Assembly: GCF_039538365.1 (NCBI RefSeq)
Contig: NZ_BAABCA010000006.1
Span: 248,001 to 312,000, forward strand
DNA: 64,000 nt
Reading direction: 5' to 3'
Source of the DNA: Postechiella marina
Lineage (GTDB): Bacteria > Bacteroidota > Bacteroidia > Flavobacteriales > Flavobacteriaceae
The position numbers and the translations under genes were made by a program. Under the pieces are notes generated by a model, which was given only the letters and a program-made list of their open reading frames with translations, had not been told where the DNA came from and made no database searches. This document shows, piece by piece, positions 35,543 through 45,326 of the stretch. Position 1 is the first letter of the stretch, and each line of letters opens with the position of its first letter.

Positions 35543-38392
35543 ATGAATACAAATGCTTTTGCTTTACGTCATATTGGTCCTAATGAAAACGACCAAAACA
35601 GTATGCTAGAAACTATTGGTGTCGATTCTTTAGACCAACTAATTTACGAAACCATTCCGGATGATATTAGATTACAAAAAGGTCTTGATCTTGATAAACC
35701 AATGACCGAGCATGAGTATCTTTTACACATTCATGATTTATCTAAAAAAAATAAAGCTTACACAACATATATAGGTCTAGGCTATCACCCAACAATTATG
35801 CCTGCTGTAATACAACGAAACATTCTTGAAAATCCAGGATGGTATACCGCATACACGCCCTACCAAGCAGAAATTGCGCAAGGTAGACTTGAAGCTTTAT
35901 TAAATTTCCAAACCATGATTACCGATTTAACAGGTATGGAAATAGCAAATGCTTCATTACTTGACGAAAGTACAGCAGCAGCAGAAGCGATGAGTTTATT
36001 ATTTGCTGTTAGAGATCGTGCACAGAAAAAAGCAGGTATAAGTAAGTTTTTTGTTTCAGAAAACATATTACCTCAAACCCTATCATTATTACAAACTAGA
36101 GCTAATCCAATAGGCATTGAGCTTGTTATTGGTAAAGAGGATACTTTTAATTTCTCTTCAGATTTCTTTGGTGCTATTTTACAATACCCTGGAAAAGACG
36201 GGCAGGTAACAGATATAAAATCGTTTATAGAAAATGCGAAAGAAGCAAATATAAAAGTAGCAGTAGCTGCCGATATTTTAAGTTTGGTAAAACTAGAAGC
36301 TCCTGGTAAATTTGGAGCAGATGTTGTTGTGGGTACAACGCAACGTTTTGGTATACCTATGGGCTATGGTGGTCCGCATGCAGCCTACTTTGCAACAAAA
36401 GAAGCTTACAAACGTGATTTACCAGGTCGTATAATTGGTGTAACAAAAGACACCAATGGCAATAGAGCCTTACGCATGGCTTTACAAACAAGAGAACAAC
36501 ATATAAAAAGAGACAGAGCTACATCCAATATTTGTACAGCACAGGTATTGTTAGCAGTTATGGCTGGTATGTATGCTGTTTACCACGGACCAAAAGGCTT
36601 GAAATTTATAGCTAACAAAGTTCATAATAAAACAGCAACCTTAGCAAAAGCCTTAAAAGAATTAGGCTACGAGCAAACAAACACCTCTTATTTTGATACG
36701 CTTCAAATAAAAACAAAAGCAAAAAAAATAAAAGCAATTGCAATAGATAAAAAGGTAAACTTGTACTACCCAGACAAAAACACTGTTACTATATCTATTA
36801 ACGAAACAACAGCTATTAGAGATATAAACTATTTAATTTCTGTTTTTGCAGAAGCTGCAGGTAAAGAAACTATTGAAGTATCTACTGTTTTAAAATTTAA
36901 TAATATTGATGAGTCTTTACAAAGAACATCAAATTTTTTAACTCTAGATGTTTTTAACAAACACCACTCAGAAACGCAACTAATGCGTTATATAAAATCT
37001 TTAGAACGTAAAGATTTATCGTTAAACCACTCTATGATATCTCTTGGGTCTTGTACCATGAAACTTAATGCAGCATCAGAAATGTTACCACTAAGTTGGT
37101 TTAAATGGGGTAATATTCATCCATTTGCCCCAAAAAATCAAGCCAAAGGTTATTTAACGGTTTTAAAAAAATTAGAAGATCAACTTACAGAAATTACAGG
37201 TTTTGCTGCTACATCTTTACAACCAAACTCTGGTGCTCAAGGTGAATTTGCTGGTTTAATGGTTATAAAAGCATACCACGAATCTAGAAACGACCACCAC
37301 AGAAATATATGTTTAATCCCGTCGTCTGCACACGGTACAAACCCTGCGAGTGCAGTTATGGCTGGGATGAAGGTTATTGTAACAAAATCTACAGAAGAAG
37401 GAAACATAGATGTAGAAGACTTAAGAGAAAAAGCCATTTTACACAAAGACAACCTATCTTGTTTAATGGTTACCTACCCTTCTACTCACGGTGTTTACGA
37501 ATCTGCCATTAAAGAAATTACACAAATAATTCACGATAACGGAGGCCAAGTATATATGGATGGGGCCAACATGAATGCCCAAGTAGGATTAACTAATCCT
37601 GGAAATATTGGTGCAGACGTTTGCCACTTAAACCTACATAAAACATTTGCTATTCCTCATGGAGGTGGTGGCCCAGGTGTAGGCCCAATATGTGTAGCGA
37701 AACAGTTAGAGCCATTTTTACCAGGAAGCCCTTTATTTAAAACCGGTGGAGATAAAGCCATTACAGCTATATCTGCTGCACCTTTTGGTTCTGCATTAGC
37801 TTGTTTAATATCTTACGGTTACATCAAAATGTTAGGCGCAGAGGGGTTAACACAATCTACTAAAACAGCCATTTTAAACGCCAACTATATTAAGCAACGC
37901 TTAGAAGGGCATTTCGATACACTTTACTCTGGAGAACGCGGTAGAGCTGCTCACGAAATGATTGTAGACTGTAGACCTTTTAAAGCCAATGGTATTGAGG
38001 TTACAGATATTGCTAAACGCTTAATGGATTATGGCTTTCATGCACCAACAGTATCTTTCCCGGTAGCAGGAACTTTAATGATAGAACCTACAGAAAGTGA
38101 AAGCAAAGATGAAATAGACCGTTTTTGTGATGCTATGATTTCTATAAAAAAAGAAATAGACAGCGTATCGAAAGAAGATAAAAATAACGTTTTAAAAAAT
38201 GCACCACACACGTTAAGTATGCTTACTAACGACGAGTGGCTATTCCCTTACTCTAGAGAAACAGCTGCTTATCCGCTAGACTTTGTAAAGGATAACAAGT
38301 TTTGGCCAAGTGTAAGACGTGTTGATGATGCTTACGGAGACAGGAATTTAATTTGTACTTGTACACCTATTGAAGCTTATGCAGAGGCTTAA
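35543..38392 (+). CDS. gcvP: Glycine dehydrogenase (decarboxylating), P-protein
   Basis: A 949-residue single-chain P-protein of the glycine cleavage system. It decarboxylates glycine with PLP and passes the aminomethyl group to the lipoyl H-protein. The PLP-binding lysine is K700 in NLHKTFAIPHGGGGPG. The N-terminal half (FALRHIGPNENDQ, about 1-430) is the degenerate partner domain. A TATTTTTG -7-like box lies at 35510-35517. The other gcv genes are not in this window, common in Bacteroidetes. Confidence 0.98.
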   Translation: MNTNAFALRHIGPNENDQNSMLETIGVDSLDQLIYETIPDDIRLQKGLDLDKPMTEHEYLLHIHDLSKKNKAYTTYIGLGYHPTIMPAVIQRNILENPGWYTAYTPYQAEIAQGRLEALLNFQTMITDLTGMEIANASLLDESTAAAEAMSLLFAVRDRAQKKAGISKFFVSENILPQTLSLLQTRANPIGIELVIGKEDTFNFSSDFFGAILQYPGKDGQVTDIKSFIENAKEANIKVAVAADILSLVKLEAPGKFGADVVVGTTQRFGIPMGYGGPHAAYFATKEAYKRDLPGRIIGVTKDTNGNRALRMALQTREQHIKRDRATSNICTAQVLLAVMAGMYAVYHGPKGLKFIANKVHNKTATLAKALKELGYEQTNTSYFDTLQIKTKAKKIKAIAIDKKVNLYYPDKNTVTISINETTAIRDINYLISVFAEAAGKETIEVSTVLKFNNIDESLQRTSNFLTLDVFNKHHSETQLMRYIKSLERKDLSLNHSMISLGSCTMKLNAASEMLPLSWFKWGNIHPFAPKNQAKGYLTVLKKLEDQLTEITGFAATSLQPNSGAQGEFAGLMVIKAYHESRNDHHRNICLIPSSAHGTNPASAVMAGMKVIVTKSTEEGNIDVEDLREKAILHKDNLSCLMVTYPSTHGVYESAIKEITQIIHDNGGQVYMDGANMNAQVGLTNPGNIGADVCHLNLHKTFAIPHGGGGPGVGPICVAKQLEPFLPGSPLFKTGGDKAITAISAAPFGSALACLISYGYIKMLGAEGLTQSTKTAILNANYIKQRLEGHFDTLYSGERGRAAHEMIVDCRPFKANGIEVTDIAKRLMDYGFHAPTVSFPVAGTLMIEPTESESKDEIDRFCDAMISIKKEIDSVSKEDKNNVLKNAPHTLSMLTNDEWLFPYSRETAAYPLDFVKDNKFWPSVRRVDDAYGDRNLICTCTPIEAYAEA

Positions 38393-38496
38393 AAAAGTGG
38401 TTGAACATCGTAATTTTAATTAAACATAAATTGCTATATCTAAAAAGTTGCTTAATTTAGTATGCACGCATAACACTTTTAGTAAATTAGTTTTTT

Positions 38497-39555
38497 ATGA
38501 GTATTAAAATCACCGGAACAGGAAGCTACATCCCAGCAAATATTGAAAAAAATGAAAACTTCCATAACCACGAATTTTTAAATAGCGATGGCTCTATTAT
38601 TAAAGCATCAAACGAAGTTATAGTTAGAAAATTTAAGGCCATTACGGGTATTGACGAACGTAGATATGCCAAGAACCATTTAAACACATCAGATTTAGCA
38701 TCTTTTGCAGCAGAAAAGGCTATAGAAGATGCTAAAATCAATCGAGAAGACTTAGATTATATTATTGTAGCTCATAATTATGGAGATGTAAGACATGGCA
38801 GTATACAAAGCGACACTGTACCAAGTATAGCATCAAGAGTAAAACATTTACTTCAAATAAAAACACCAAATTGTAAAGCATACGATTTACTTTTTGGTTG
38901 TCCTGGATGGGTAGAAGGCGTCATACAAGCCAATGCTTTTATTAATGCTGGAATTGCTAAAAAATGCTTAGTAATTGGAGCAGAAACTTTATCTAGAATT
39001 ACAGATCCGCACGATAGAGATTCAATGATTTATAGCGATGGTGCTGGTGCAGTAATTGTAGAACAAACAACTGAAGAAGGCGGTGTTATTTCCCATAATT
39101 CTGCCACATATTCTTTAGACGAAGCACATTATTTATATTTTGGAGAAAGTAATAACCCAGAATTAGACGACAACCGTCGTTACATAAAAATGTATGGTCG
39201 TAAAATTTACGAATTTGCATTAACCAATGTGCCTTTAGCCATAAAATCTTGTCTAGAAAATAGTGGTTATAAAATAAACGACGTTAAAAAGATTTTAATA
39301 CATCAAGCTAACGAAAAAATGGACGAAGCCATTGTTAAACGTTTTTACGAACTATACGATATGGCCATGCCAGAAGGCATTATGCCAATGACTATAAGTA
39401 AATTAGGAAACTCAAGTGTTGCAACCGTACCAACCTTATACGATCAAATTTTAAAAGGCGAATTAGAAAATCAAGAAATAAATAAAGGCGATGTTATTAT
39501 ATTTGCAAGCGTTGGTGCTGGCATGAATATTAACGCGATTGTTTATAAGCATTAA
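38497..39555 (+). CDS. KASIII-like 3-oxoacyl-ACP synthase family protein
   Basis: A 352-residue thiolase-fold enzyme of the FabH/KASIII family. The catalytic triad is visible: C135 in LLFGCPGW, His in ILIHQANEKM and Asn in KLGNSSVATVP. The N-terminal insertion (about residues 20-45) is longer than in housekeeping FabH, and the protein matches a second KASIII-like family common in Flavobacteriia whose acyl substrate is unknown. A methyltransferase gene and a glycosyltransferase gene follow on the same strand. Confidence 0.88.
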   Translation: MSIKITGTGSYIPANIEKNENFHNHEFLNSDGSIIKASNEVIVRKFKAITGIDERRYAKNHLNTSDLASFAAEKAIEDAKINREDLDYIIVAHNYGDVRHGSIQSDTVPSIASRVKHLLQIKTPNCKAYDLLFGCPGWVEGVIQANAFINAGIAKKCLVIGAETLSRITDPHDRDSMIYSDGAGAVIVEQTTEEGGVISHNSATYSLDEAHYLYFGESNNPELDDNRRYIKMYGRKIYEFALTNVPLAIKSCLENSGYKINDVKKILIHQANEKMDEAIVKRFYELYDMAMPEGIMPMTISKLGNSSVATVPTLYDQILKGELENQEINKGDVIIFASVGAGMNINAIVYKH

Positions 39556-39617
39556 TAATATTGCGTATATTGCTATTTCAAATTTCTCTAAAAGGAAATG
39601 AAAAATAGACTTAATTT

Positions 39618-40139
39618 ATGTACGAAAAAACCTTTCCTAACAAGCGTTTTAAACATACTATAGAATTTTTAGAAAAACACATTTCAACTTCTGAATCTAT
39701 TCTAGATTTAGGAGTTGTTAATCCGTTTTCTAAAATTATGAAAGACCACCATTTTTCTGTTGAAAACACCAAAGGCGAAGATCTAGACATTGACACCTCT
39801 ACCATTACAAAATCTGAAGCAGAGGTAGTTACTGCTTTTGAAATTTTTGAGCACTTACTCTCCCCTTTTACAGTTTTAAAATCTATAAAATCGAATAAAT
39901 TAGTAGCAAGTGTCCCTTTAAAATTATGGTTTTCTTCGGCCTACAGAAGCAAAACAGATATGCTAGACAGGCATTACCACGAATTTGAAGATTGGCAGTT
40001 CGATTGGCTATTGGAAAAAGCAGGTTGGAAAATTATAGATAGACAAAAATGGACTAATCCAACAAAAAAAATTGGTATTCGCCCTATTTTACGTTGGTTT
40101 ACACCTCGTTATTACATTATTTATGCCGAAAGAGTTTAA
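39618..40139 (+). CDS. Small class I methyltransferase-like protein
   Basis: A 173-residue protein with a reduced methyltransferase fold. ILDLGVVNPFSKIM (about 30-43) stands in for motif I but lacks the usual GxGxG; AFEIFEHLLSP fits motif IV. The C terminus (WLLEKAGWKIIDRQ) is typical of Methyltransf_11/23 ends. The degenerate motif I leaves SAM binding uncertain. It sits between the KASIII-like gene and the GT2 gene. Confidence 0.72.
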   Translation: MYEKTFPNKRFKHTIEFLEKHISTSESILDLGVVNPFSKIMKDHHFSVENTKGEDLDIDTSTITKSEAEVVTAFEIFEHLLSPFTVLKSIKSNKLVASVPLKLWFSSAYRSKTDMLDRHYHEFEDWQFDWLLEKAGWKIIDRQKWTNPTKKIGIRPILRWFTPRYYIIYAERV

Positions 40140-40166
40140 CTTTTAACATATAAAGCTTACTATATT

Positions 40167-41015
40167 TTGAATTTTTACATTATCATTCCAGCGCACAACG
40201 AGCAAAGTTCTATTGGATTAACTATAAACTCTTTAGCTAACCAAACACTATTGCCTAAAAAAGTTGTTGTTGTTAATGATAATTCTACCGATAAAACTAA
40301 AAATATTGTTGAAGACTATGCCAAAAAGCATAAATGGCTACATATAGTAAACTCTATATCTTCAAACAAGCATTTACCTGGTTCTAAAATAATAAATGCC
40401 TTTTACAAAGGCTATAATATTTTGGATGACAACTATGATGTAATTTGCAAATTTGATGCCGATTTAATTTTTCCTGATAATTATTTAGAAACCATTTCAA
40501 ATCATTTTAAAGCAGATAAAAATTTAGGCATGGCTGCTGGCTTTTGCTACATAGAAAAAAACAATACATGGATACTAGAAAACTTAACAAATAAAGATCA
40601 TATTCGTGGCGCTTTAAAAGCCTATACTAAAGCTTGCTTTTTAGAAATAGGAAAACTAAAACCTTCAATGGGTTGGGATACAGTTGATGAATTATTAGCT
40701 AAATATTATAATTGGAACATATTAACCGATGAATCTCTGCATGTAAAACACCTAAAACCTACGGGAATAAGCTATAATAAGGCATCAAAATACCTACAAG
40801 GCGAAGCTATGTATAAAATGCGGTATGGCTTAACCATTACTTTAATTTCTGCCTTAAAATTGGCTTATAAGAAAAGAAGTTTTTCTTTGTTTAAAGATTA
40901 TATGTCGGGTTATTTTAAAGCTAAAAGAAAAAATATTGAGTATTTAGTTTCTAAAAAAGAAGGCCAATTTATTAGAAATCTTCGTTGGAAAGGTATTAGA
41001 GGTAAGTTTTTATAA
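40167..41015 (+). CDS. Glycosyltransferase family 2 protein
   Basis: A 282-residue GT-A glycosyltransferase with a TTG start. Nucleotide-sugar binding region YIIIPAHNEQSSIGLTI (about 3-19), VVNDNSTDKT, and the DxD-type motif CKFDADLIFP near residue 97. WDTVDEL around residue 170 is the expected acidic catalytic region. No membrane anchor is seen except a weakly hydrophobic helix near the C terminus. It probably builds a cell-surface glycan or lipid; the sugar is unknown. It converges on the nuclease gene with a 4-base gap. Confidence 0.88.
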   Translation: MNFYIIIPAHNEQSSIGLTINSLANQTLLPKKVVVVNDNSTDKTKNIVEDYAKKHKWLHIVNSISSNKHLPGSKIINAFYKGYNILDDNYDVICKFDADLIFPDNYLETISNHFKADKNLGMAAGFCYIEKNNTWILENLTNKDHIRGALKAYTKACFLEIGKLKPSMGWDTVDELLAKYYNWNILTDESLHVKHLKPTGISYNKASKYLQGEAMYKMRYGLTITLISALKLAYKKRSFSLFKDYMSGYFKAKRKNIEYLVSKKEGQFIRNLRWKGIRGKFL

Positions 41016-41019
41016 TACA

Positions 41020-41826
41020 CTAAAAACTCCAATTTTTATAATTTGTAGAAGCTTCTAATTTGTTCTCCAGTTTATCTTCTAATTGCGGACAAAAATCGAT
41101 ACCTGTTAACTTTTCAATTTCATCTACAGATACTACAAACTCATAAAGAGGCTTTTTAGAATCTTTATGTGGCATTAAAAAAGCTATAACTTTCGTTTTA
41201 CCTGTATTGTTATCTATTAAGACTTTATAAAATTGATTGGGCACAGCTACTTCTTCGTCTCCTATAGTTTTCATACTACCTTTTAAAACGCCACCAGTAA
41301 CCACGAAAACACCATTATATTTACCAGCCCAATAACGTACTTTTTGCTCTAACCTATTCCAAACTCCAGAATTAAACTTGTGCTCTTGTGGCGATATATT
41401 ACTAGTTAAAAACGTTTCGTCGTGCGCAGATTTAGAATAACGCCTATCTCCTGCTGGGCACAAATGACCGCGATCGAAACCGGACTTTTTATAATTACGC
41501 CAATGTGCAGCTCCTGTTTTAACTGCTTTATCTACTTCAAAATAGGGTCTCTTATGATTAATTGAAGATAAATGAGATTTTTTTAACTCGTAAGCTACCC
41601 ACTCAGCTTGTTCATGTTTTTCGTTATATGACAACGAATACCCTTGATGGTGCACAATTTGTCCGGTAGTGCTTGTTGGCAAAAAATACTCATTAGTATC
41701 TTTCTTTACTATTTTTCCTTTTTTAACTATAGTAGCAACTTCTTCTTCTTCTAAAAAATATTCATAACTATACACCCCTAAAAGTATTAGGAGTGCCACA
41801 GCAGAATATATTGTTTTTTTATTCAA
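41020..41826 (-). CDS. Exported DNA/RNA non-specific endonuclease
   Basis: A 268-residue protein with an N-terminal hydrophobic anchor or signal (about 5-25) and a NUC1-type beta-beta-alpha-metal nuclease domain. The catalytic motif FDRGHLCPAGD (D118-R119-G120-H121) and the metal-binding Asn in the LTSNISPQEHKFNSGVWNRLE segment are intact. It probably degrades extracellular nucleic acids or scavenges phosphate in the periplasm. It lies six bases behind the PafA-type phosphatase gene, supporting a shared phosphate-scavenging role. Confidence 0.92.
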   Translation of the reverse strand: MNKKTIYSAVALLILLGVYSYEYFLEEEEVATIVKKGKIVKKDTNEYFLPTSTTGQIVHHQGYSLSYNEKHEQAEWVAYELKKSHLSSINHKRPYFEVDKAVKTGAAHWRNYKKSGFDRGHLCPAGDRRYSKSAHDETFLTSNISPQEHKFNSGVWNRLEQKVRYWAGKYNGVFVVTGGVLKGSMKTIGDEEVAVPNQFYKVLIDNNTGKTKVIAFLMPHKDSKKPLYEFVVSVDEIEKLTGIDFCPQLEDKLENKLEASTNYKNWSF

Positions 41827-41832
41827 AATAAA

Positions 41833-43491
41833 TTACTCTAAAATAAATTCTAAAGGTTTCCCAGATGCTCCGTTAGGAAAACTAATACCTAAAAGCGCCG
41901 ATATTGTAGAGGTAATGTCTGGTATTACTGTTTTCTGTAAAGTTGCCCCATGTTTTATTCCATAACCAAAAAATAAAAGTGGTACATGTGTATCATAATT
42001 AAATCCAGAACCATGAGATGTTCCTGTTTTTCTATAAAAAATATGATTTGGGTATGGTACAGTTAAAATATCTCCAGAGCGTTTTTGGTTATATCCATTT
42101 TGCAATAAGTGTTCTATCCCTTCAGAAAAATAGCTTGTACTCATCGTAGTAGCAGAATAGGCTTTATAAACTTTACCATAGGTTATAATCTCATTAACTA
42201 GTGTTTGCTGTACATAAGATAAATCTAACCCTAATTCTTTAACCTTGTTTCTGTTTAAAAAGACTTGATTATTACTAACATTTTTTATTAACCCATCTGT
42301 TTTAAACCTTTCTAAACAAAAAGATTTTAAAGCATCTTTAAGATCTTTAGACTTAATATACCCAGAAGGAATTTTTAAACTTTGCAAATATAAAGGTACA
42401 TCTACAGCACCATGATCTGCTGTTAAAAACACGGTATAACTGCCTTGTCCAACCTCTTTATCTAGCGTATTAAAAAGACGTTCTAAATCCTTATCTAAGC
42501 GTAAATATGTATCTTGAATTTCTTTTGAATTTACACCAAAATTATGACCTACATAATCTGTACTAGAAAAACTAACTGTTAAAACATCTGTATCTTTATC
42601 TTTTCCTAAAGCCTCATTTTTAATTGCTTCTATAGCAAAATCTGCTAATAAACTATTACCATAAGGACTTTGTTTTAAGATATTAAAACCGCCATTTTTT
42701 TTGCTTAACGCTTTTAAATCATAAGGAAATGTTGCTGTTTTTTTTCCATTAAATCCGCCTTCAAAATTATTTAAATCGTCACCACTTTCTGTGTAAGTAG
42801 AAATATCGTATAAAGTTTTCCATTCTTTTAAATAAGACTTTGCAGTATTGGAGTTGTTAAAGTCTTGCACCCATTTAGGCAAATTATCCATGTAGTAATT
42901 ACTGGTAATAAATTTCCCCTCGTCTTTACCTCTAAACCAATAAGCTGCATTTGCTGTATGCCCTACAGGTAAAATAGCACCTCTATCTTTTATAGAAATA
43001 CCTATACTTTTACCTCGCATTTGCGTAAACAATCTATTCTCGTCTGCAAAAGTTGTAGTATTCATTCTTCGAGGAGACATTCGTTCTGCTTCAGAACTGG
43101 TTCCTACCGCTAAAACTGTATTATCTTCTGCACAATAAACCATTTTATCAGTTTCCTTGTCATACCAATCGTTAGCTATAATACCATGATTTTTTGGTGT
43201 TGTTCCGGTAAAAACAGAAGCGTGCCCTGGCCCAGTATATGTTGGCACATAATTAAAATGATTGTTTTTACAATTAAAACCTTCATTCATCATACGCTTA
43301 AATCCACCTTCGCCATACTTACTATAAAAACGCGTTAAATAGTCGTAGCGCATTTGGTCTACAATAATACCAACTACTAGTTTTGGATTAGAAAACTCAG
43401 ATTTTTTACCATGAGACCCCTCCATACTCTTCTGAGAATAAGAAGACCAAGTAAAACACACCACAATAAACACAAATAACAACTTCCTCAT
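41833..43491 (-). CDS. pafA: PafA-like alkaline phosphatase
   Basis: About 552 residues when started at the ATG at 43491, which gives a clean signal peptide (MRKLLFVFIVVCFTWSSYSQ); the longer frame adds 11 residues. Alkaline phosphatase superfamily, PafA type: metal ligand D45 in IIVDQMRYD, nucleophile Thr in PTYTGPGH (84-90), DHGAVDVPLY and the C-terminal GSGFNYDTHVPLLFFG metal site. PafA is a calcium-activated periplasmic phosphomonoesterase with broad substrate range in flavobacteria. Operon with the endonuclease gene suggests release of phosphate from nucleic acids. Confidence 0.9.
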   Translation of the reverse strand: MRKLLFVFIVVCFTWSSYSQKSMEGSHGKKSEFSNPKLVVGIIVDQMRYDYLTRFYSKYGEGGFKRMMNEGFNCKNNHFNYVPTYTGPGHASVFTGTTPKNHGIIANDWYDKETDKMVYCAEDNTVLAVGTSSEAERMSPRRMNTTTFADENRLFTQMRGKSIGISIKDRGAILPVGHTANAAYWFRGKDEGKFITSNYYMDNLPKWVQDFNNSNTAKSYLKEWKTLYDISTYTESGDDLNNFEGGFNGKKTATFPYDLKALSKKNGGFNILKQSPYGNSLLADFAIEAIKNEALGKDKDTDVLTVSFSSTDYVGHNFGVNSKEIQDTYLRLDKDLERLFNTLDKEVGQGSYTVFLTADHGAVDVPLYLQSLKIPSGYIKSKDLKDALKSFCLERFKTDGLIKNVSNNQVFLNRNKVKELGLDLSYVQQTLVNEIITYGKVYKAYSATTMSTSYFSEGIEHLLQNGYNQKRSGDILTVPYPNHIFYRKTGTSHGSGFNYDTHVPLLFFGYGIKHGATLQKTVIPDITSTISALLGISFPNGASGKPLEFILE

Positions 43492-43608
43492 AATCCTTAT
43501 TTTTACCTTTATAAATTTTGGCAAAAATACATATTTACAACTATCTAAATTTTAATTAATAGTTAAATACACCTAACTTTTTTTTACTTTAGCCTAATAA
43601 TTTATTTT

Positions 43609-44346
43609 ATGACCTACCTTCATAATATTGGCGCTTACTTTTTAATGATTCGAGAAATGTTTCGAAAGCCTACCAAATGGAGTGTTATGAGGCAACTTAT
43701 TTTTAATGATGTTAACGACCTCATCATTGGATCTCTTGGTATTATTGCTTTTATTTCATTTTTTGTTGGCGGTGTTATTACCATTCAAACAGCTTTAAAC
43801 ATCGAAAGTCCCTTAATACCAAAATACTTAGTTGGCTTTGCAACTAGACAATCTATAATTTTAGAATTTGCACCTACGTTTACCTCTATAATTATGGCAG
43901 GAAAAGTAGGGTCTTTTATAACATCGAGCATAGGCTCTATGCGTGTTACAGAACAAATTGATGCCCTTGAAGTTATGGGTATAAACGCTTTAAACTATTT
44001 AGTTTTTCCTAAAACGGTAGCCTTAATGCTTTACCCTTTTGCTATTGCTATTGGCATGTTTTTGGGTATTTTAGGAGGTATGGCTGCTTGTGTGTTTGGA
44101 GGCTACTCGACATTAGCAGATTACACTACAGGGATTCAAACAGATTTTGAATCGTTTCACGTTATTTATGCGTTTATTAAAACCTTTGTTTTTGCTTTTA
44201 TACTAGCTACAATACCTTCTTTTCATGGTTTTTACATGAAAGGAGGCGCACTTGAAGTGGGAAAAGCAAGTACAACTGCTTTTGTTTGGACATCGGTAGT
44301 TATTATTTTATTAAATTATATTTTAACAGGTGTAATGCTAGGCTAA
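43609..44346 (+). CDS. mlaE: MlaE-type ABC transporter permease
   Basis: A 245-residue permease of the MlaE/YrbE family with about five or six membrane helices. The FAPTFTSIIMAGKVGSFITSSIGSMRVTEQIDALEVMGINAL segment is the family signature, in which an amphipathic helix contacts the ATPase. It moves phospholipids between the membranes in maintenance of lipid asymmetry. The last base of its stop codon is the first base of the ATPase start codon. Confidence 0.94.
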   Translation: MTYLHNIGAYFLMIREMFRKPTKWSVMRQLIFNDVNDLIIGSLGIIAFISFFVGGVITIQTALNIESPLIPKYLVGFATRQSIILEFAPTFTSIIMAGKVGSFITSSIGSMRVTEQIDALEVMGINALNYLVFPKTVALMLYPFAIAIGMFLGILGGMAACVFGGYSTLADYTTGIQTDFESFHVIYAFIKTFVFAFILATIPSFHGFYMKGGALEVGKASTTAFVWTSVVIILLNYILTGVMLG

Positions 44347-45113
44347 TGATAGAGGTTAAAAACTTACATAAATCGTTTGGAGAAGCCCATATTTTAAAAG
44401 GGATTACTACTACTTTTGAAAAAGGGAAAACTAACCTTATTATTGGGCAAAGTGGCTCTGGAAAAACGGTTTTTTTAAAATGCTTATTGGGCTTATTTAA
44501 TTATGAAGATGGATCTATTGCTTACGATGGACAAATTTTTAGCCAACTAAGCGACGACGAGAAAAGAAATATGCGTGCGCAAATAGGTATGGTTTTTCAA
44601 GGCAGTGCGCTTTTTGATTCTATGACTATTGCAGAAAACGTTATGTTTCCGCTTAAAATGTTTACTAAGCAAAGTAAAAGCGAAATGCAAGATCGTGTAG
44701 ATTTTGTTTTAAAACGTGTTAACTTACCAGATGCTCATAAAAAAATGCCAAGCGAGGCTTCTGGAGGTATGCAAAAACGTGTAGCCATTGCTCGCGCTAT
44801 TGTAAATAATCCGAAATATTTATTTTGTGATGAACCAAATTCTGGATTAGACCCCAAGACATCTATAGTTATAGATAATTTAATTCAAGAAATTACAGAC
44901 GAATATCAAATAACTACAGTTATAAATTCTCATGACATGAATTCTGTAATGGAAATTGGAGAAAAAATTCTATTCTTAAAAAATGGTTTAAAAGCCTGGG
45001 AAGGATCTAACAAAACTATTTTTAAAACCGATAACGATGTGGTAACAGATTTTGTTTACTCGTCTAATTTATTTAAAAAGGTACGTAAAATGTATCTTGA
45101 AGAAAACCAATAA
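44346..45113 (+). CDS. mlaF: MlaF-type ABC transporter ATP-binding protein
   Basis: A 255-residue ATPase. Walker A GQSGSGKT, Q-loop VFQGSALFDSM, signature SGGMQKRVAIARA, Walker B YLFCDEPNSGLDPKT and the switch His in NSHDMNSV are all intact. The start at 44346 overlaps the permease stop and gives MIEVKNLHKSFGE; an upstream extension is not conserved. No mlaD gene follows; the operon ends at a gap holding dispersed element copy 3. MlaD may be encoded elsewhere. Confidence 0.95.
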   Translation: MIEVKNLHKSFGEAHILKGITTTFEKGKTNLIIGQSGSGKTVFLKCLLGLFNYEDGSIAYDGQIFSQLSDDEKRNMRAQIGMVFQGSALFDSMTIAENVMFPLKMFTKQSKSEMQDRVDFVLKRVNLPDAHKKMPSEASGGMQKRVAIARAIVNNPKYLFCDEPNSGLDPKTSIVIDNLIQEITDEYQITTVINSHDMNSVMEIGEKILFLKNGLKAWEGSNKTIFKTDNDVVTDFVYSSNLFKKVRKMYLEENQ

Positions 45114-45180
45114 ATCTGGCATTTTCTAAAAGCTATAAAACACTTTAATTTATACTACACTTACTGCACACTTTGACAAC

Positions 45181-45269
45181 GCTTAACATTAGGTTTATTA
45201 AAACTCTGTTTATATTGTAAATATGCAATACAAAAAAGCGACTACCGTAAGCACAACTTTTAGTTAAGC
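45181..45269 (-). repeat. Dispersed 3'-flank structured element, copy 3 (diverged)
   Basis: An 89-base diverged copy. Terminal arms are GCTTAA / TTAAGC, still perfectly complementary although different from the usual GCGTTA / TAACGC. The internal stem is TTGTATTG / CAATATAA in place of TTGTGTTG / CAACACAA, again mostly complementary. On the minus strand it faces the symporter stop codon, about 57 bases away, with the same polarity as the other copies. Confidence 0.65.
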
Positions 45270-45326
45270 CATAAAAAATATCTAAAGCATATTATTCTAA
45301 AGACTTATACATTTTCTGCTATACTT

